Origin: Aureobasidium sp. EXF-3400
Taxonomy: Eukaryota; Ascomycota; Dothideomycetes; Dothideales; Saccotheciaceae
Direction: 5' to 3'
Assembly: GCA_024195585.1 (NCBI GenBank)
Contig: SWBL01000339.1
Coordinates: 1 to 54,857 of the forward strand
DNA length: 54,857 nucleotides
Under the pieces are notes generated by a model that worked only from the letters and a program-made list of their open reading frames with translations, ran no database searches and was not told the origin of the DNA. The translations under genes were made by a program, and so were the position numbers. This document shows, piece by piece, positions 9,642 to 20,994 of the stretch; the stretch's first letter is position 1, and every line of letters begins with the position of its first letter.

Positions 9642-12387
9642 CTACTTCTCAATCTGCGCCAGTGGGGTGGGATTAGGCGTCCTCAACCACTCGCCATTGA
9701 AAGCATTGATGAGCCAGTTGTTCAGTTCTGCAGCGCTGGTCAGTACATGATATAACGCTGGCAGGAAGGTGGTGGAACTTACTCTCATACACAACTCTGT
9801 TCGCGTTGTGGAAGTATATACTGTGATCCGAGTCGGGGAAAAAGTGCACGTCGTAGTTCTGCACGTTTGCCAGGTCTAGCTTGTCCAGCAGACTCAACGT
9901 GTTTTGGAAGTGCACATTGTCGTCAGACACACCGTGCATGACCAAGAACCTGACGTTCTTGGAAAGGGAGTCCACGTCTGAAATGGTTGAGTTGTCGTAG
10001 CCGATGGGGTTGTGCTGTGGTGTGTGCATGTAGCGTTCAGTGTATATACTGTCGTAGTATCTCCAATCCGTCACGGGAGCGACAGCCATGCCGTACTTGA
10101 AGGTACGACCGGCGTCTTGCTCAAGGGTCTTGAGAGTCATGAAGCCACCGTAGCTCCAACCCCATATGGCTATGCGTTCGGCATCGACATACTTCTTCGC
10201 AGCCCACATTTTGGCGGCGGCGATCTGATCGTGTGCTTCATAGTGTCCAAGATTACCACGGACGATGGTGCGGGTGGCGCGGCCGAGGTGACCGGTACCA
10301 CGACCATCGAGAGTGACAACTATGTAGCCGAGCGATGAGGCGACGTAGGACTGGAAGTCGAGATGGAACTGGCGATCGACTTGCTGAGAAGCAGGACCGT
10401 TGTAAAGGAAGAAAAGAACAGGGTACTTCTTCCTCTCGTCGAAGTGAGGCGGGCGACGCTCAACAAGGTTCAGATCGAAACCGTCAACGTTAATGGTTTG
10501 GTAGACATTGATGGGCAGTTCTGTCTTAGTAACAAGCTCTCTCAAAGGCTTGTTCTCCTCGATGGTCATCTCCAGCTTATCGCTGTTGCTAGGAGTGTTG
10601 ATGACCTTCTGCCATGGTATATCGGGGCCTTTGTTGGTCAGGAGTAGGTAACCTCCACCCTTGGAGAACGATCCAGAGTAGTATCCGATCTGGCTGTCAT
10701 CGGTGATGGACTTGAGGTCCGATGCATCAAGCTTGACGCTGTAAATGTGGCGCTCGATAGACGATTTCCTTGTGGCTACAAAGTATACGAGGTTGTTCTT
10801 GAGATCCAATGCGGACGGAGCGTCGACAACTTCCCATTTGCCCTTGGTCAGCATAATTGGCTCTGGATTGTCCAAAGGCGTGAAGTAAGCAAGGTGGTCG
10901 TAGCCATCGTGGATGACGGTGTCAATGTAACCATCGTGTGCTCTGCCATTGGCGGGGTCGGAAGGAATGTACGTCGTTGTTTGAGAAACTTCAAACCAAC
11001 CTCCATCAAGGGCATTTACATCGAGCTCTCGGACGGTCTTTCCTTCTCTTCGCTCGGCATCGATCAAGACAACCTTGAGCACATCACTCTCACGGTTGGT
11101 CTCGCGAATGATGACCTTGCCACTACGGCCAGCCCATGTGACCTCGGTGATCAGACGGTCTTTGTCCTTGAAGTCACCTTGAATGGGAACAGTAAAGACC
11201 TGGCTTTGAGCAATGTCGTATAGCTGCAGGGTAACGATGGACATGGGGGCACCAGCTTTAGGATACTTGATCTTGCGCACCTCCGGGTAGTTCTCCTCTC
11301 CAGGCTTAGGTTGCTTGCCGCTAGGTCTTGAGAAGAAGTACTGAACAGGGTATTCAGGTACAGCGGCCTCGTCGGTGCGGAGGAAGGCAAGGTATTTGCC
11401 ATCGCCAGACCACCATGTAGCCTTGTTGCTCGAGAAGACCTCTTCTTCGTATACCCAGTCCGGGACACCGTAGAAGAGTTGAGCACCGCCATCAGTTGTG
11501 ATAGACTTTACTCTGTTCTCAGAGAGCTTTCGGATGTACATGTTGTTATCTCTGGTGAAGACGATGGCATCGCTATTGGGAGACCATGAGGCAAACTGAA
11601 TTCTCTTGTTAGGCTCAGCAGGATCAAGAGGCTCAGCAGTCTGACTGTCGACGTGAAAGATCCAGTATCTGCCGGTATTTGAATGTCTCCAGTTCTTCTG
11701 GATGTGAGATTGAATGAGGACGTATTTGTGATCGGCGCTGGGCCACACATTACTCGGACTGATAGCCTCGCCTTCATGGTAGAAACCGCCGTTCTTCATC
11801 AATGTCTTACTGTGTTGCTTGGAGGCACTGGCGTCCTGCAGGTATCTGACCTCCTCGACGACCAAGTAGTCTCTACCTGCTTCTCCCCACTGCAACAGCA
11901 GACCATCTTCTCCTTGAGCACCTTCGATCCATGATATTCCGTGGCTCTTGGGGTAAAACTGTCCTTGCAATACTTGCTCCAGGGAGATCTTCTGGCCATG
12001 ACCAGCCGTCTTGGTGGCATGGGGATCGTGCGGGCGACTCGCAAGCGATTTATGGGAGCCGGAGCTAATGAAGAGGGCTAGGGCGGCGAGCCAGCCTACA
12101 GCGGCTATCGAGGCGACAATGTACAGAATGCGACGAGCCTTGGAGTCGATGCCGTGCGTCTTGTGTCTCCATGCTGCTCTATCATCGAAGTCGAACTCTT
12201 CAGAACGCGGCTGCGAGTATAGCGCTTCTTTGGCCTCGATGGAGTTTGGATGGCCTGACAAGTGTTCTAATACAAGCGAAGTGGTGGATATAGATGATGC
12301 GGAAGGTCTGGGTTGGTCACTGTCTTCTGTCTGGTTGGCATCGTGCCTGGTCAAAGGCAGCGCTTCTTCGTCGTCACGGAACGCCAT
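9642..12387 (-). CDS. dapB: Dipeptidyl aminopeptidase, DPP-IV family (DapB, vacuolar type)
   Basis: A type II membrane serine peptidase of family S9B that removes X-Pro/X-Ala dipeptides; yeast relatives are Dap2 (vacuole) and Ste13 (Golgi). The spliced model is 9642-9727 and 9783-12387, 896 aa. The 55-bp intron near the 3' end (GTAAGT..CAG) joins VVYE to [14 protein letters not shown], the expected C-terminus; without splicing the end is unrelated sequence. A cytosolic head of about 85 residues precedes the membrane anchor at about 87-108, then the beta-propeller and the alpha/beta hydrolase. Catalytic residues are Ser745 in GWSYGG, Asp822 in GVSDDNVH and His855 in DSDHS, with spacing close to human DPP4. 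The propeller has DWVYEEEV, the Glu pair that anchors the substrate amino end. I chose the ATG at 12387; an upstream in-frame extension is not protein-like. Confidence 0.95.
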
Positions 12388-13165
12388 GACAGGCAAATTC
12401 CTTTTACATAAAATACAATGTGTAGAATGCTGAGTGCTGAGTGCTGCACTATAAGAAAATCGGTCTAGAGAGACAAGATCAAGCACAAGAGAAGCGGCAT
12501 CCAACTTGTCCAGCGAGGCTCCTATCCCGAGTCCTACAACGGCAGCCACCATGGTCCATTGTCGCGTCGAAAGCCTTGGCACCCTCCCCATTCAGCACCT
12601 TTTGCGGCCTCCTTCTCTGTTGCAAAATTCAATGCTTGCGGAGGATATTTTTGGAATAAAGGAAAGAACAGAGAACACGAGCCAATGCCTTGTGTAGTCG
12701 AACAATGCAGCCTCAAGGGCATGTGAAGGTGTTGGTGTTGAGTGGCATGCTGTCTTGGCTCCATTTCACCTCGGTATAGCACATGCCAACCACCGGACAC
12801 GAGCGCAATTGGAAAGCATGATTGTCTAGGCCCGTAGCTACTTTATCAACCAACCCATTTCTGATACCATTACCGTCCAAATATCATATTTCTAGTGGAT
12901 TCGCAAGTAGTGTCTGCTATGCTGCTCAGCAATCTGGCAACAATTTATTGAACTGGAACTGCTTCCGAGTGAAGCCGCTTCTTACATCTTCCGCTGCCGC
13001 TCAGACACCTCTCCTTCACTGCGTCTGCTCAGAACAATCGAGCACATCCAGCACGGCCACAACGCGTGACGATCTCAATAATTTGCTGAGGTCTTCATTC
13101 TTCCCTTCGACAACAGCCTTACCCAATCAAGAACTTACACGTCTCGGCGCATCAACAACGACATC
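12388..13165. promoter_or_regulatory. Divergent promoter region, dapB / MPO1
   Basis: About 780 bp between divergent start codons. The right part is rich in CT and CCAAC/CCAAT-like sequence (ACCAACCC, CCCAATC) leading to the ATG at 13166. No coding frame, RNA gene or clear repeat was found. Confidence 0.4.
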
Positions 13166-13930
13166 ATGTCTCTCAATCTCGAAAAGCAGCTTCTCTTCGT
13201 ATGTTACTCGAATAACTGACTCTTGTCAAGTACTCTCGCTGACGATCTCTAAAGTATGGTTCTTACCATCACAATCCCGTAAAGTCTTTGACCAATCCCG
13301 GAAATATTGTTCAATTCCTAACCTCGAACTAAGATCAATGTTGCCATCCACATCACTTGCGTTCCTCTGATTCTTTTGACCGCCTTCCTCTTCGTCAGTT
13401 TCATCAATCTCGAAAACACCAAGACTTTCTGCTAACGATCTCAGTGCACAAACACCCCTGCAGTTCCTCTTCCCAGTGCCATCACCATCCCCAACTTGCC
13501 CGCCAATCTAGGCACCATTGTAGCCACGCTCTACTCTACTCTCTACATCCTGATGGAGCCTGTTGCTGGAGGAATGCTGGCCCCCCTTCTTCTCTCCGCC
13601 ACTGCTTACGCTAACCACCTTACCTCAACCTACGGTATGACGGCCAATTACTATGCTCTCGGTTTGCACATCTTTGCTTGGCTCGCTCAGTTCGTTGGCC
13701 ATGGCATCTTTGAAGGTCGTGCTCCTGCCTTGCTCGACAATCTCGTCCAGGCTCTGTTCTTGGCCCCTTTCTTTGTCTGGCTTGAGGTTCTGTTCTTTCT
13801 TGGATACCGCCCCGAGCTCAAGGCCAGACTCGACCAATCGGTAGCCAAGGAGGTGGCCAAGTTCAAGGCTTCAAAGACCTCGAATGGCAAGACCAAGGTC
13901 AATGATACTACCAACGGTGCAGCTCACTGA
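13166..13930 (+). CDS. MPO1: Mpo1-like 2-hydroxy fatty acid dioxygenase (DUF962)
   Basis: An ER membrane Fe(II)-dependent dioxygenase that shortens 2-hydroxy fatty acids in the alpha-oxidation step of phytosphingosine breakdown (yeast YGL010W). The spliced model is 13166-13198, 13255-13278, 13334-13393 and 13445-13930, 200 aa. Exon 2 is only 24 bp. Joined, the N-terminus reads MSLNLEKQLLF then YGSYHHNP then INVAIH, restoring the conserved His-rich start of the family. Later conserved His residues are in LHIFAWLAQFVGHGIFEGR. Several hydrophobic segments suit a multi-span ER protein. The Lys/Thr/Asn-rich C-terminus is not conserved. The four-exon structure is inferred from GT..AG signals and matches the family without gaps. 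Confidence 0.9.
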
Positions 13931-14464
13931 TGCAATCATGGATCTTCCAACATCATGCACTGACCGATCGAACGTGTCATTGGTCAGAGCGATTCTTCTC
14001 GGGCATATGCTGGTAATAAATCCAGAAAGGAAAAGCTCATCGATGTGTATGAAAGTTGGATTTGGCACAGCTGGTTACTGGAAAGTGAGTGATTGACAGC
14101 TTGATCAGGCGGTTGGCGATGCAATGAAATGCAGGCTTCCTGATACATGATCCTGGCAGAAGATAGAGTGCAGACGCCGTAGAGAGACGAATGCTCTTCA
14201 CAGTCGAAAAGTCGAGGCACCCAAAATGAGACACACGAGCGCACTGGCGCCTATTCCAATTCATCATTGTTCTCATGTTTTATTCTCGTGATAAGGGAAG
14301 CGTATCGTCACAACTTGCATATCTGGTAGGCTCAGAGGTGGTAGACTTCATTCTTCTTGTTGAAACTCAAATTCGTTCAGATTCGTCATTGACATAAAGA
14401 CGAAGATACTGTCAGAACTAAACACCACCCTACCCCGGCCAATTAGTAGATGAGGTTATCGGTC
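13931..14464. other. Convergent intergenic region
   Basis: The 3' flanks of MPO1 and the P450 gene. Small open frames here are short and lack recognisable features. AT-rich stretches near 14270-14310 could serve 3' end formation. Confidence 0.4.
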
Positions 14465-16160
14465 TCAAGCGAGCGGTTCCTGTCGTAAACGAGTCAGTAT
14501 ATTGAAGGGTTTTGGTGTCTGGAAAGATTCTTACCAGGTGAGTACGGGTTGCGGCTGCTTCTTTGAATGCTTGAATGATGATTCCGCGCGTCCTCTCGTC
14601 ACGGACCTTCACAGTGACCGGCATGTCATGTCCTGGGTTACCAGGCATCTCTCCAGCAAAGTCGCGTGGGTCCAGAGGCAACTTTGCGGCAGCGCTGGGA
14701 GCAATTTTGAAACCCCAGAGCAAGCGCATGATGGCTACAGCAAGAGAGCGTTCAGCCACATGATATCCAGGACACACTCGTCGTCCCGAGCCAAAAGCGA
14801 AGTGATCTCTGTCACGCACATTGCTTGCGTTGATGCTTTGCATGGTGTTCGTGTGGTCGTCGGAGTATCTCTCGGGCCAGAAACGATCAGGGTCTTCGTG
14901 GCGATCGGGGTCGTGTTGTATGGCCCATGCGTTCAAGTGTAGTCGTGAGCCTTTGGGGATGCGGTAGCCGCCATATTCGAGATCACGGGTCGTGGTGTGC
15001 GGATGCCCAAGACTCACCGGAGGACGCCATCTCCATGTTTCTTTCATCAGACACCGCACATATGGTATTTTTTCAAGATCTTCAAACACAGGTAGACGAT
15101 CTTCAACGACACTGACAATCTCTTGGTGACCCTTTTCCTGGACATCTGGGTAAGTCATCATGGCCTCCAGGAATGACCAAGTCGACATCTTGCTGGTGTC
15201 TGCAGCCCCGATGATGAGTTGGAGTGACAGATAGGCGGCTTCTTCCACGCTGCCGAAGCCGAGATTCTTCTCATCCTCCAAGACACGCGGGAGGAAGGCA
15301 TCTTGCATAATGTTGCGAGACCTCCCTTTCTTGATTCGCATAAGACGTTCGATGCACCAGTCCATATCCCGCTTGAACCTCCGCCGAGCATCACGCTCCC
15401 AAGGCTTGAGGAACAATGGAAGATTGTCGAGCCACGGCAAGATATCAACGACGTGGTTGCCGGGCAATGTACCCTGGATCTGTGCCAGACCAGTCTCGAA
15501 AATATAGTCGATCGTGGGATCATTTGTATCGGGTATGTCCAAGCCGAAGGTCTGCGAAGCAAACGTGCTATATGTATATCGTCCGATTGCAGCAAAAAGT
15601 TCTTTGCTTTCACAGCCAATAGTCGGATTATTGGCAAGCTCTTGCATAAACTTGGCAGTCTCATAATGAAGAAATGGTAAACCAGCGTCTGCTCTCAGTA
15701 TACTGGTTAGACCAGAGTGAATGACTTTGCGTTGATGTTTCCAGCGAGGGTCGCTGGCATTGAGCAGCAAGACATTGAGTTGATTGCATATCTGCTCGTT
15801 GGACACAATCCAGCGAGGACGTTCGGCCGTTTGAGCGGATGCCTTGTCAAAAATCTCCTTGACCGCAACATCAGAGTTGATAAAGTACTCCGTGAATGGA
15901 CCAACACGGACGCGGAATATCTCTCCATGTTCCTGAGCCCAGCGTTGAAAGAGCAAATGCTGCTGGCCGACTTTGGAGGCAGCAATCACCTCAGCCATGT
16001 TGCCAACCAGAAACGAGCCAGATGGCTGAGGCGGTAATGGTAGAAGAGTTCTTTCATGTCTGTGATTCTGTAGCTTTCTGATAAGAGCTAAAATTCCAAT
16101 AACTCCCAGAAGAACAATACCGGCTTGGATGCTGATAGGTAATCGAGTGATAACTTCCAT
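14465..16160 (-). CDS. Cytochrome P450 monooxygenase (microsomal)
   Basis: The spliced model is 14465-14479 and 14535-16160, 546 aa. The start is the ATG at 16160. An N-terminal anchor (about residues 9-27) precedes a Pro-rich hinge (LLPLPPQP). The I-helix has GAADTS, the K-helix ExxR is E374-R377 (ETWR), the PERF-type motif is FWPERY, and the heme loop FGSGRRVCPG places the axial Cys at 463. All key residues are present, so an active monooxygenase is expected. It resembles fungal CYPs annotated as O-methylsterigmatocystin-oxidoreductase-like; the substrate cannot be told. The last exon is only 15 nt (LEPLA, stop), and reading through the 55-bp intron would add about 35 unrelated residues. 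It lies 341 bp downstream of the acyltransferase gene on the same strand, which suggests a shared pathway. Confidence 0.9.
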
Positions 16161-16501
16161 GTTCAAGCAGGACAAAGTGAATTTCCATAGTGTGGTCTCT
16201 TTGGTACTGACTTCGTGCTTTTATATATGTACATCTGATATTTGACCTAACCATATGTATTTCAAACATAAGGGGAGCTCGGATTATGAAGATGCCGTTC
16301 CGGTTGATATTAAGGTTGCGTCTCCGCTCACGACCCCAATGCGGGGCTGTGGGGATAGTAGTCGAGACACTTCTCTGTCAAGAACACCACAATTGCAACG
16401 ACCTGGTCCAGTTTTCACGGTTGTAATCGATCCGGATTCCGAATGAATTGTGAGTAGCCCAAGGTGGAATTCACAGATTTGCTTCCCTCTGCCGGCTGGC
16501 C
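16161..16501. promoter_or_regulatory. P450 promoter and acyltransferase 3' flank
   Basis: Tandem spacing of 341 bp on the minus strand, holding the promoter of the P450. Apart from the TATA box noted separately, the sequence holds GCGGGG/CCGGAT-type GC patches near 16320-16440 that could be factor sites. No assignment is possible. Confidence 0.4.
16218..16227 (-). promoter_or_regulatory. TATA box of the P450 gene
   Basis: On the minus strand the sequence reads TATATAAAAG, about 60 nt before the P450 ATG. Clear TATA boxes are uncommon in the other promoters of this window and often mark regulated genes. Confidence 0.5.
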
Positions 16502-18235
16502 TCAGAGTTTGGCGTGTATGTTCCTTTCCACCAATAGATTCTCCATTCTGTTTTGCCATTCCCGGATCATATCCTCGTCAATGGCATTCCCGTCGTAAGA
16601 GACATTCGCAGCGATACCGTCATCGTCGCCCCAAACTCCAACAAGAAATTCGCCGTCGCGCGCGCGGACGTTCTGTTTACTAGAGCGGTAGTCTGCCACA
16701 AAGGCATCTTCGCCCTCACCAAGCTCTCCATCGACATCGAACTCTCCTTGACGCCATCCAGACCTACCCACCGAACTCACACCACACGTAGCCATGCTTC
16801 CGTTCTGTGATGCAATCAGGTCGCCTTGAGGACTATGATTTCCGAGGCTGTGTCGAAGTTCCTCTGGGAGTTTTGACCGTAGTCTTTCCATTGCCCCGAC
16901 ATAATTCATTGCGATGACTCGGCCTGCTCCTCTAGATCCCATGTAAGCAATTGAATCTAGTTCCTCTGCTTTTGCACGCTTCTGATACAATCCCAGTTGG
17001 CGATGTGCCTGTCTAACCAGAATCTTGAAACGAGACTCGAGATCGAGTGATGATGGTAAGAACGGAAGTACCACACCATCCGAGAATGCCAGCATCATCG
17101 AGTTAGGCGCTTCATGGTGTTTGAAGAACGGCCGTGGATTGATAGGGAAGCTGCCGATGAAAGGACGACGCGATTCTGGCGCTTCGTCTGGGTGCAGGTC
17201 CTCATGGAGAGACATCATGACCATGGCGACAAGCACAAAAGCACCTGCACCAATGCTCGTACCCGCATCGCGACACCATCTATGCAGCCTCTGGGTGGCA
17301 GATTTTGGAACCTTTGCCATGCATGTGAAGGTGTTCAATGGGGGGTTGACACTGTAGTCCAAATACGAATCGTAAGTCGGAGGCATTGCCATGGCTTCCT
17401 TCAAAGGAGTGACCCGGCGCAGTGGGTTTGGGAACGCTGCCGGCATCGGCTTTTTTACATGTCGAAGTACGAGCGTCAGAAGCCAGAACCAGCGCTTCTT
17501 TGCTATCGAGCCAGATATACGAGGATATAGATCTTCTTGAGGTAATGGGAGTCGAGATTGAATGGATTTCTGAGGTAACAGGCTGTCAACGGCGTCTTCT
17601 AAGATCGCTAGAGGCGTATTCAAGAGGTTGACAAAGTGACTCAACCAAGTGAAATTCGTCAGTCCATCCGTGATCTGGTGGCCTTTGACAAAGAGAAACT
17701 TCAAACTAGTCTTCGAGTCTGCTGTATCATCGATTGGGAATACGAACAGCTTAGCAAGAAACTCGTCAGCATTCACCACACGACCTGTGTTCTGGGCATG
17801 TCGGTAGAATTTGGCAAGTCCATGTTCATCCACAGGCGGCTCAACGAAGGCTAAGGCTTTGGTGGCATCTGCGATGGCATCCTGAGAGCCTTCGGGAGGG
17901 CAGATCATGAAGAAGCGTGTTTGAGAAGCATTTCCAGCAGTCATGAAGGGTTTCCGACCCACAGCACGAGCTAGCAGAAGGACGTGGGATAAGCGGAGGA
18001 CAGTCCATGCCAGCGTGATTCTCTTGCGGAGCTGCTCATGTGACAGACAATGTTTGACTTGGAGTTCGAGCAATGCATTGACATCGGCACGACCTTCGTA
18101 GTATATGCCATCAGAATCAAAAGCTGTCTCTACTATACCTAAAGGACGGTAGAAACAATGTTTGCCATCGTCTTGTGCCTCGTGCCATTGATGATAGTTT
18201 GAGGCGTATTGATCGAGCCAGTGAGCTTGTTTCAT
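16502..18235 (-). CDS. Acyltransferase, Tri3 / condensation-like fold
   Basis: A 577-aa single-exon enzyme of the CoA-dependent acyltransferase superfamily (HxxxD type). The motif GHQITDG places the catalytic His at 186 and the Asp at 190. The N-terminal YRPLGIVE and EGRAD segments and the C-terminal NVSYDGNAIDED resemble fungal proteins related to the trichothecene 15-O-acetyltransferase Tri3. That likeness gives the fold and a likely role in acylating an alcohol of a small molecule; it does not identify a trichothecene product, and no other tri gene is nearby. There is no signal peptide and the enzyme is probably cytosolic. ATG 18235 is the first in frame. It is divergent from the CCCH gene and tandem with the P450. 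Fold assignment is good; substrate unknown. Confidence 0.78.
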   Translation of the reverse strand: MKQAHWLDQYASNYHQWHEAQDDGKHCFYRPLGIVETAFDSDGIYYEGRADVNALLELQVKHCLSHEQLRKRITLAWTVLRLSHVLLLARAVGRKPFMTAGNASQTRFFMICPPEGSQDAIADATKALAFVEPPVDEHGLAKFYRHAQNTGRVVNADEFLAKLFVFPIDDTADSKTSLKFLFVKGHQITDGLTNFTWLSHFVNLLNTPLAILEDAVDSLLPQKSIQSRLPLPQEDLYPRISGSIAKKRWFWLLTLVLRHVKKPMPAAFPNPLRRVTPLKEAMAMPPTYDSYLDYSVNPPLNTFTCMAKVPKSATQRLHRWCRDAGTSIGAGAFVLVAMVMMSLHEDLHPDEAPESRRPFIGSFPINPRPFFKHHEAPNSMMLAFSDGVVLPFLPSSLDLESRFKILVRQAHRQLGLYQKRAKAEELDSIAYMGSRGAGRVIAMNYVGAMERLRSKLPEELRHSLGNHSPQGDLIASQNGSMATCGVSSVGRSGWRQGEFDVDGELGEGEDAFVADYRSSKQNVRARDGEFLVGVWGDDDGIAANVSYDGNAIDEDMIREWQNRMENLLVERNIHAKL

Positions 18236-18739
18236 GGGTGGTGATATCTAGATGCGAGGTTGTTGTGTGTGCAAATATCGCCTCTCGATTAGTCGCAGTG
18301 GTAGTGTTCGATCACAGGTTTCTCACGCATCAAAAGAAAAACACCTACTTACCCCTCGAGACGATGAGGTAATCGAGACTTTAGCCGTCCACATCGCGAC
18401 AAGTTGAAGTCATCACAGAAGAGCATTTGAGAGGAGGTCACTTTGTGAAACCAAGCCTAGTTAGCTCTTCGACGAGACGGTTGGACATGACAGCAAGCAA
18501 TCGACAAGTGCAACGCGCGTGGTTTGATGTGAAGAAAGTTGCGATAGTAAACAACTGGAAGGTCGAAGAAGCGCGCTTCCAAAAGCGGAAAGTGGCGTCA
18601 TGCTCGTGCCTTCAACTTCCAAGATGCACATTCCTCTTTCCTCACCGACTCGACTATCAACTTGACATCCTTAAGCACACCGCGACTCAGATTTCGATCC
18701 TTCTATCATCATAGTGTCTCTAACCTGCAGTGAATCAAG
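18236..18739. promoter_or_regulatory. Divergent promoter region, acyltransferase / CCCH protein
   Basis: About 500 bp between divergent ATGs. The right end is pyrimidine-rich (CTTCCAAG, CCTCTTTCC) before the CCCH gene. No TATA box or coding frame was recognised. Confidence 0.4.
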
Positions 18740-20376
18740 ATGAGTGAAGAAGCAGAGCTCCGCGCCAAAATCGCGGCACTTTCAGGTGAGGACAGTCGCA
18801 TCACACTTCTGGATGGCTCTGACCTTGTTGCAGGGCGTATCAACCAGCAACGACAATCCGAAAGCGCACCTCCCACGCCGACCTATGGCCCGCCGGCTGG
18901 ACGTGGCTCGGGCTACTATCCAAGAGGTCGTGGAGCTGGATGGGGTGGTCAATACGTGCCTGATCGCTATGCGCCATACCACCAGCCTCGCGGCTACTCG
19001 CACAAATCCGCCTATGCTCCCTCGTACCGCAATCGCTCTCTCGTTGTTAACAGCTCCGTTGGATCTCCTGCCGGTCAGCAAGCCTCTCCCGCGACGCCTG
19101 CTCTCACCCCTTCCGACGGCTTCGTCGTCAAGCGCGACCGTCACATGCAGCTGATCAACACCTCCGTCTACGACCAAAAGACACAACAGCGCCAATCAGA
19201 AATCGAAGCTACATTGCAAGAGAAACAGCGATTGCGTAACGCAAAAGAGAAGGCCAGGGTCATGAACGCCTTTCAGCCTCAACAGGCCGCCTCGACTACT
19301 TACGGCGCTCCTTCAACTGCGCAACCCGCCGCCGTGCGAGACATTCAAATCAACAATCTCAGATTCCGTGTAGCTGCTGACGGAAGCAAACTAATCCGCA
19401 TGTTCGGTGAGTAAGCCCGTTCAACACTTTCGTGCACCCTCTCACGTGTATAGACGACTCGAACACGGATCCTGGAGCAACACCCAAGACCACCAAGGTA
19501 GCTGGTGTGACCTTCCATAGGAGTAAGCACGGTAACCTTTACCGCGCTGGTCTTGTGAAGAAATCGATGAGGTACTGGAAAAAGAGTCAAGAGATTTGGG
19601 AAGGACAATTGTTGATTGATCTGGTGACAACAGGGAAGACGACATCAAGAAGAGCTCGGAATTGTGTCCGATATTCACTGCTACGGGTACCGAATACTCC
19701 AATCGCCATACTAGCTGGTCCTTGCGCGACGGATCTGAACGAGAGCGATCATCTCAACATGTCCGTTGGTAGGCCTTTTGTATCTTTACTGACTTTTGTT
19801 GCAGGTATGTGCGCCCACGGCAACCGCTGCCGCTACACACACGATCCGAACAAGATCGCTGTTTGCAAAGAGTTCCTTCGATCTGGCCGTTGCGCTGCTG
19901 GTGATGCTTGCAACCTTTCCCATGAAACCACCCCTCACCGTGTCCCTGCTTGCACCCACTTCCTTCGCGGCAACTGCACCAACCCGGACTGTCGCTATGC
20001 CCACGTTGCTGTTAACCCTGCTGCACTCGCATGTCGGGCATTCGGAACGATTGGCTACTGCGATAAGGGTGCTGAGTGCACCGAGCGTCACGTATTTGAA
20101 TGCCCGGATTATGCTAACACAGGTATATGCCGTAACAAAAAGTGCCGCCTTCCCCATGTCGACACTGCTGGCAACATGCGTAAGGCAAAGTCAGCAGCAG
20201 AAACTAAGATGGACGAGGCAGAGACGTCAGATCTTTCCAGCGATGAAGAGAGCTACGATGGAATTGACTACGACGATGTAGATTCGGACAATTTCAGTGA
20301 CAATGAAGTCATGGGCGGCACTAATGAGGGCGACCATGAGCTCTCTCAGCAGCAAGATTATGTTAAATTCTCTTGA
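18740..20376 (+). CDS. Five-finger CCCH zinc-finger protein, ZC3H3 / Red5 type
   Basis: A nuclear RNA-binding protein; relatives act in mRNA polyadenylation/export (human ZC3H3) and in RNA elimination with the exosome (S. pombe Red5). The spliced model is 18740-18785, 18834-19406, 19454-19571, 19634-19686 and 19805-20376, 453 aa. Splicing rebuilds GNLYRAGLVKKS before the fingers and completes finger 1, CPIFTATGMCAHGNRCRYTH, across the 118-bp intron. The fingers follow the order C-x8-C-x5-C-x3-H, the same again, C-x7-C-x4-C-x3-H, C-x8-C-x5-C-x3-H and C-x8-C-x4-C-x3-H. The N-terminal part is Pro/Gly/Arg-rich, and a short acidic tail ends the protein. The first intron (48 bp) has a length divisible by three and no stop, so both forms stay in frame; joining LSG to RINQQ fits relatives better. 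Confidence 0.86.
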
Positions 20377-20994
20377 TCAGGTTCGCCACGAAGCTTTGAT
20401 TCTTCGACAAGCATGTCATATCAGATGGCAAACTATAGATGTTTTTGGCGGATTGCATAGGTCAAGGAGCCAATTGGCATTTTCGGAAAGACAGCCTTGA
20501 GTGGCAAGAAAGATTCTAAAAGCAGAATAACGAGGAAGACAGAAAGAAATGTTAGTCCAGCAGAGAAGAATAATGATAGCGAGAAAGAAGAGGAAATGTA
20601 ATTGAGAAAAAGATTATCCTGCTGTATCTTGACGAGTCGTGGTCCAATTCAAGTGACGAATGCTGAGCAATGTTCCAACATGGAATTGCGAGAAGGATTT
20701 CAGGCTGCATGTTGGAGTGTGTTCCAAGGCCTAGGATATTTTAGGAATACACATGACAAGCGGAGAAGGAGGATGGATGAAACGCTTGGCCGGATCAGCA
20801 CAGCCGCAAGCGCTGCCTTTGAACAAGTCACGACCATGGCCAGCATTGCCCGTTTGACCTGTCCATGGCTGCCATACAGAAGACGACCAAGCCGAAACCT
20901 CCCATCTACCGACTGTCTCGACATTACCTGAGGATCCGCTGACACACGTCTCACTCCCAAATCGTATACACCAACTCCCGTAACCATCTTCACC
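20377..20994. other. Intergenic region between CCCH and Sel1 genes
   Basis: Tandem plus-strand spacing. The stretch 20510-20620 is purine-rich (AAGAAAG, GAGAAAG repeats) and could be the 3' UTR. The last 100 bp before 20995 hold the leader of the next gene. Nothing else recognised. Confidence 0.4.

Noticed and set aside
14465..18235. A trichothecene gene cluster, suggested by the Tri3-like acyltransferase beside a P450
   Set aside because: No trichodiene synthase, Tri101, transporter or regulator of that pathway is in the window. Family likeness alone does not support a specific product.
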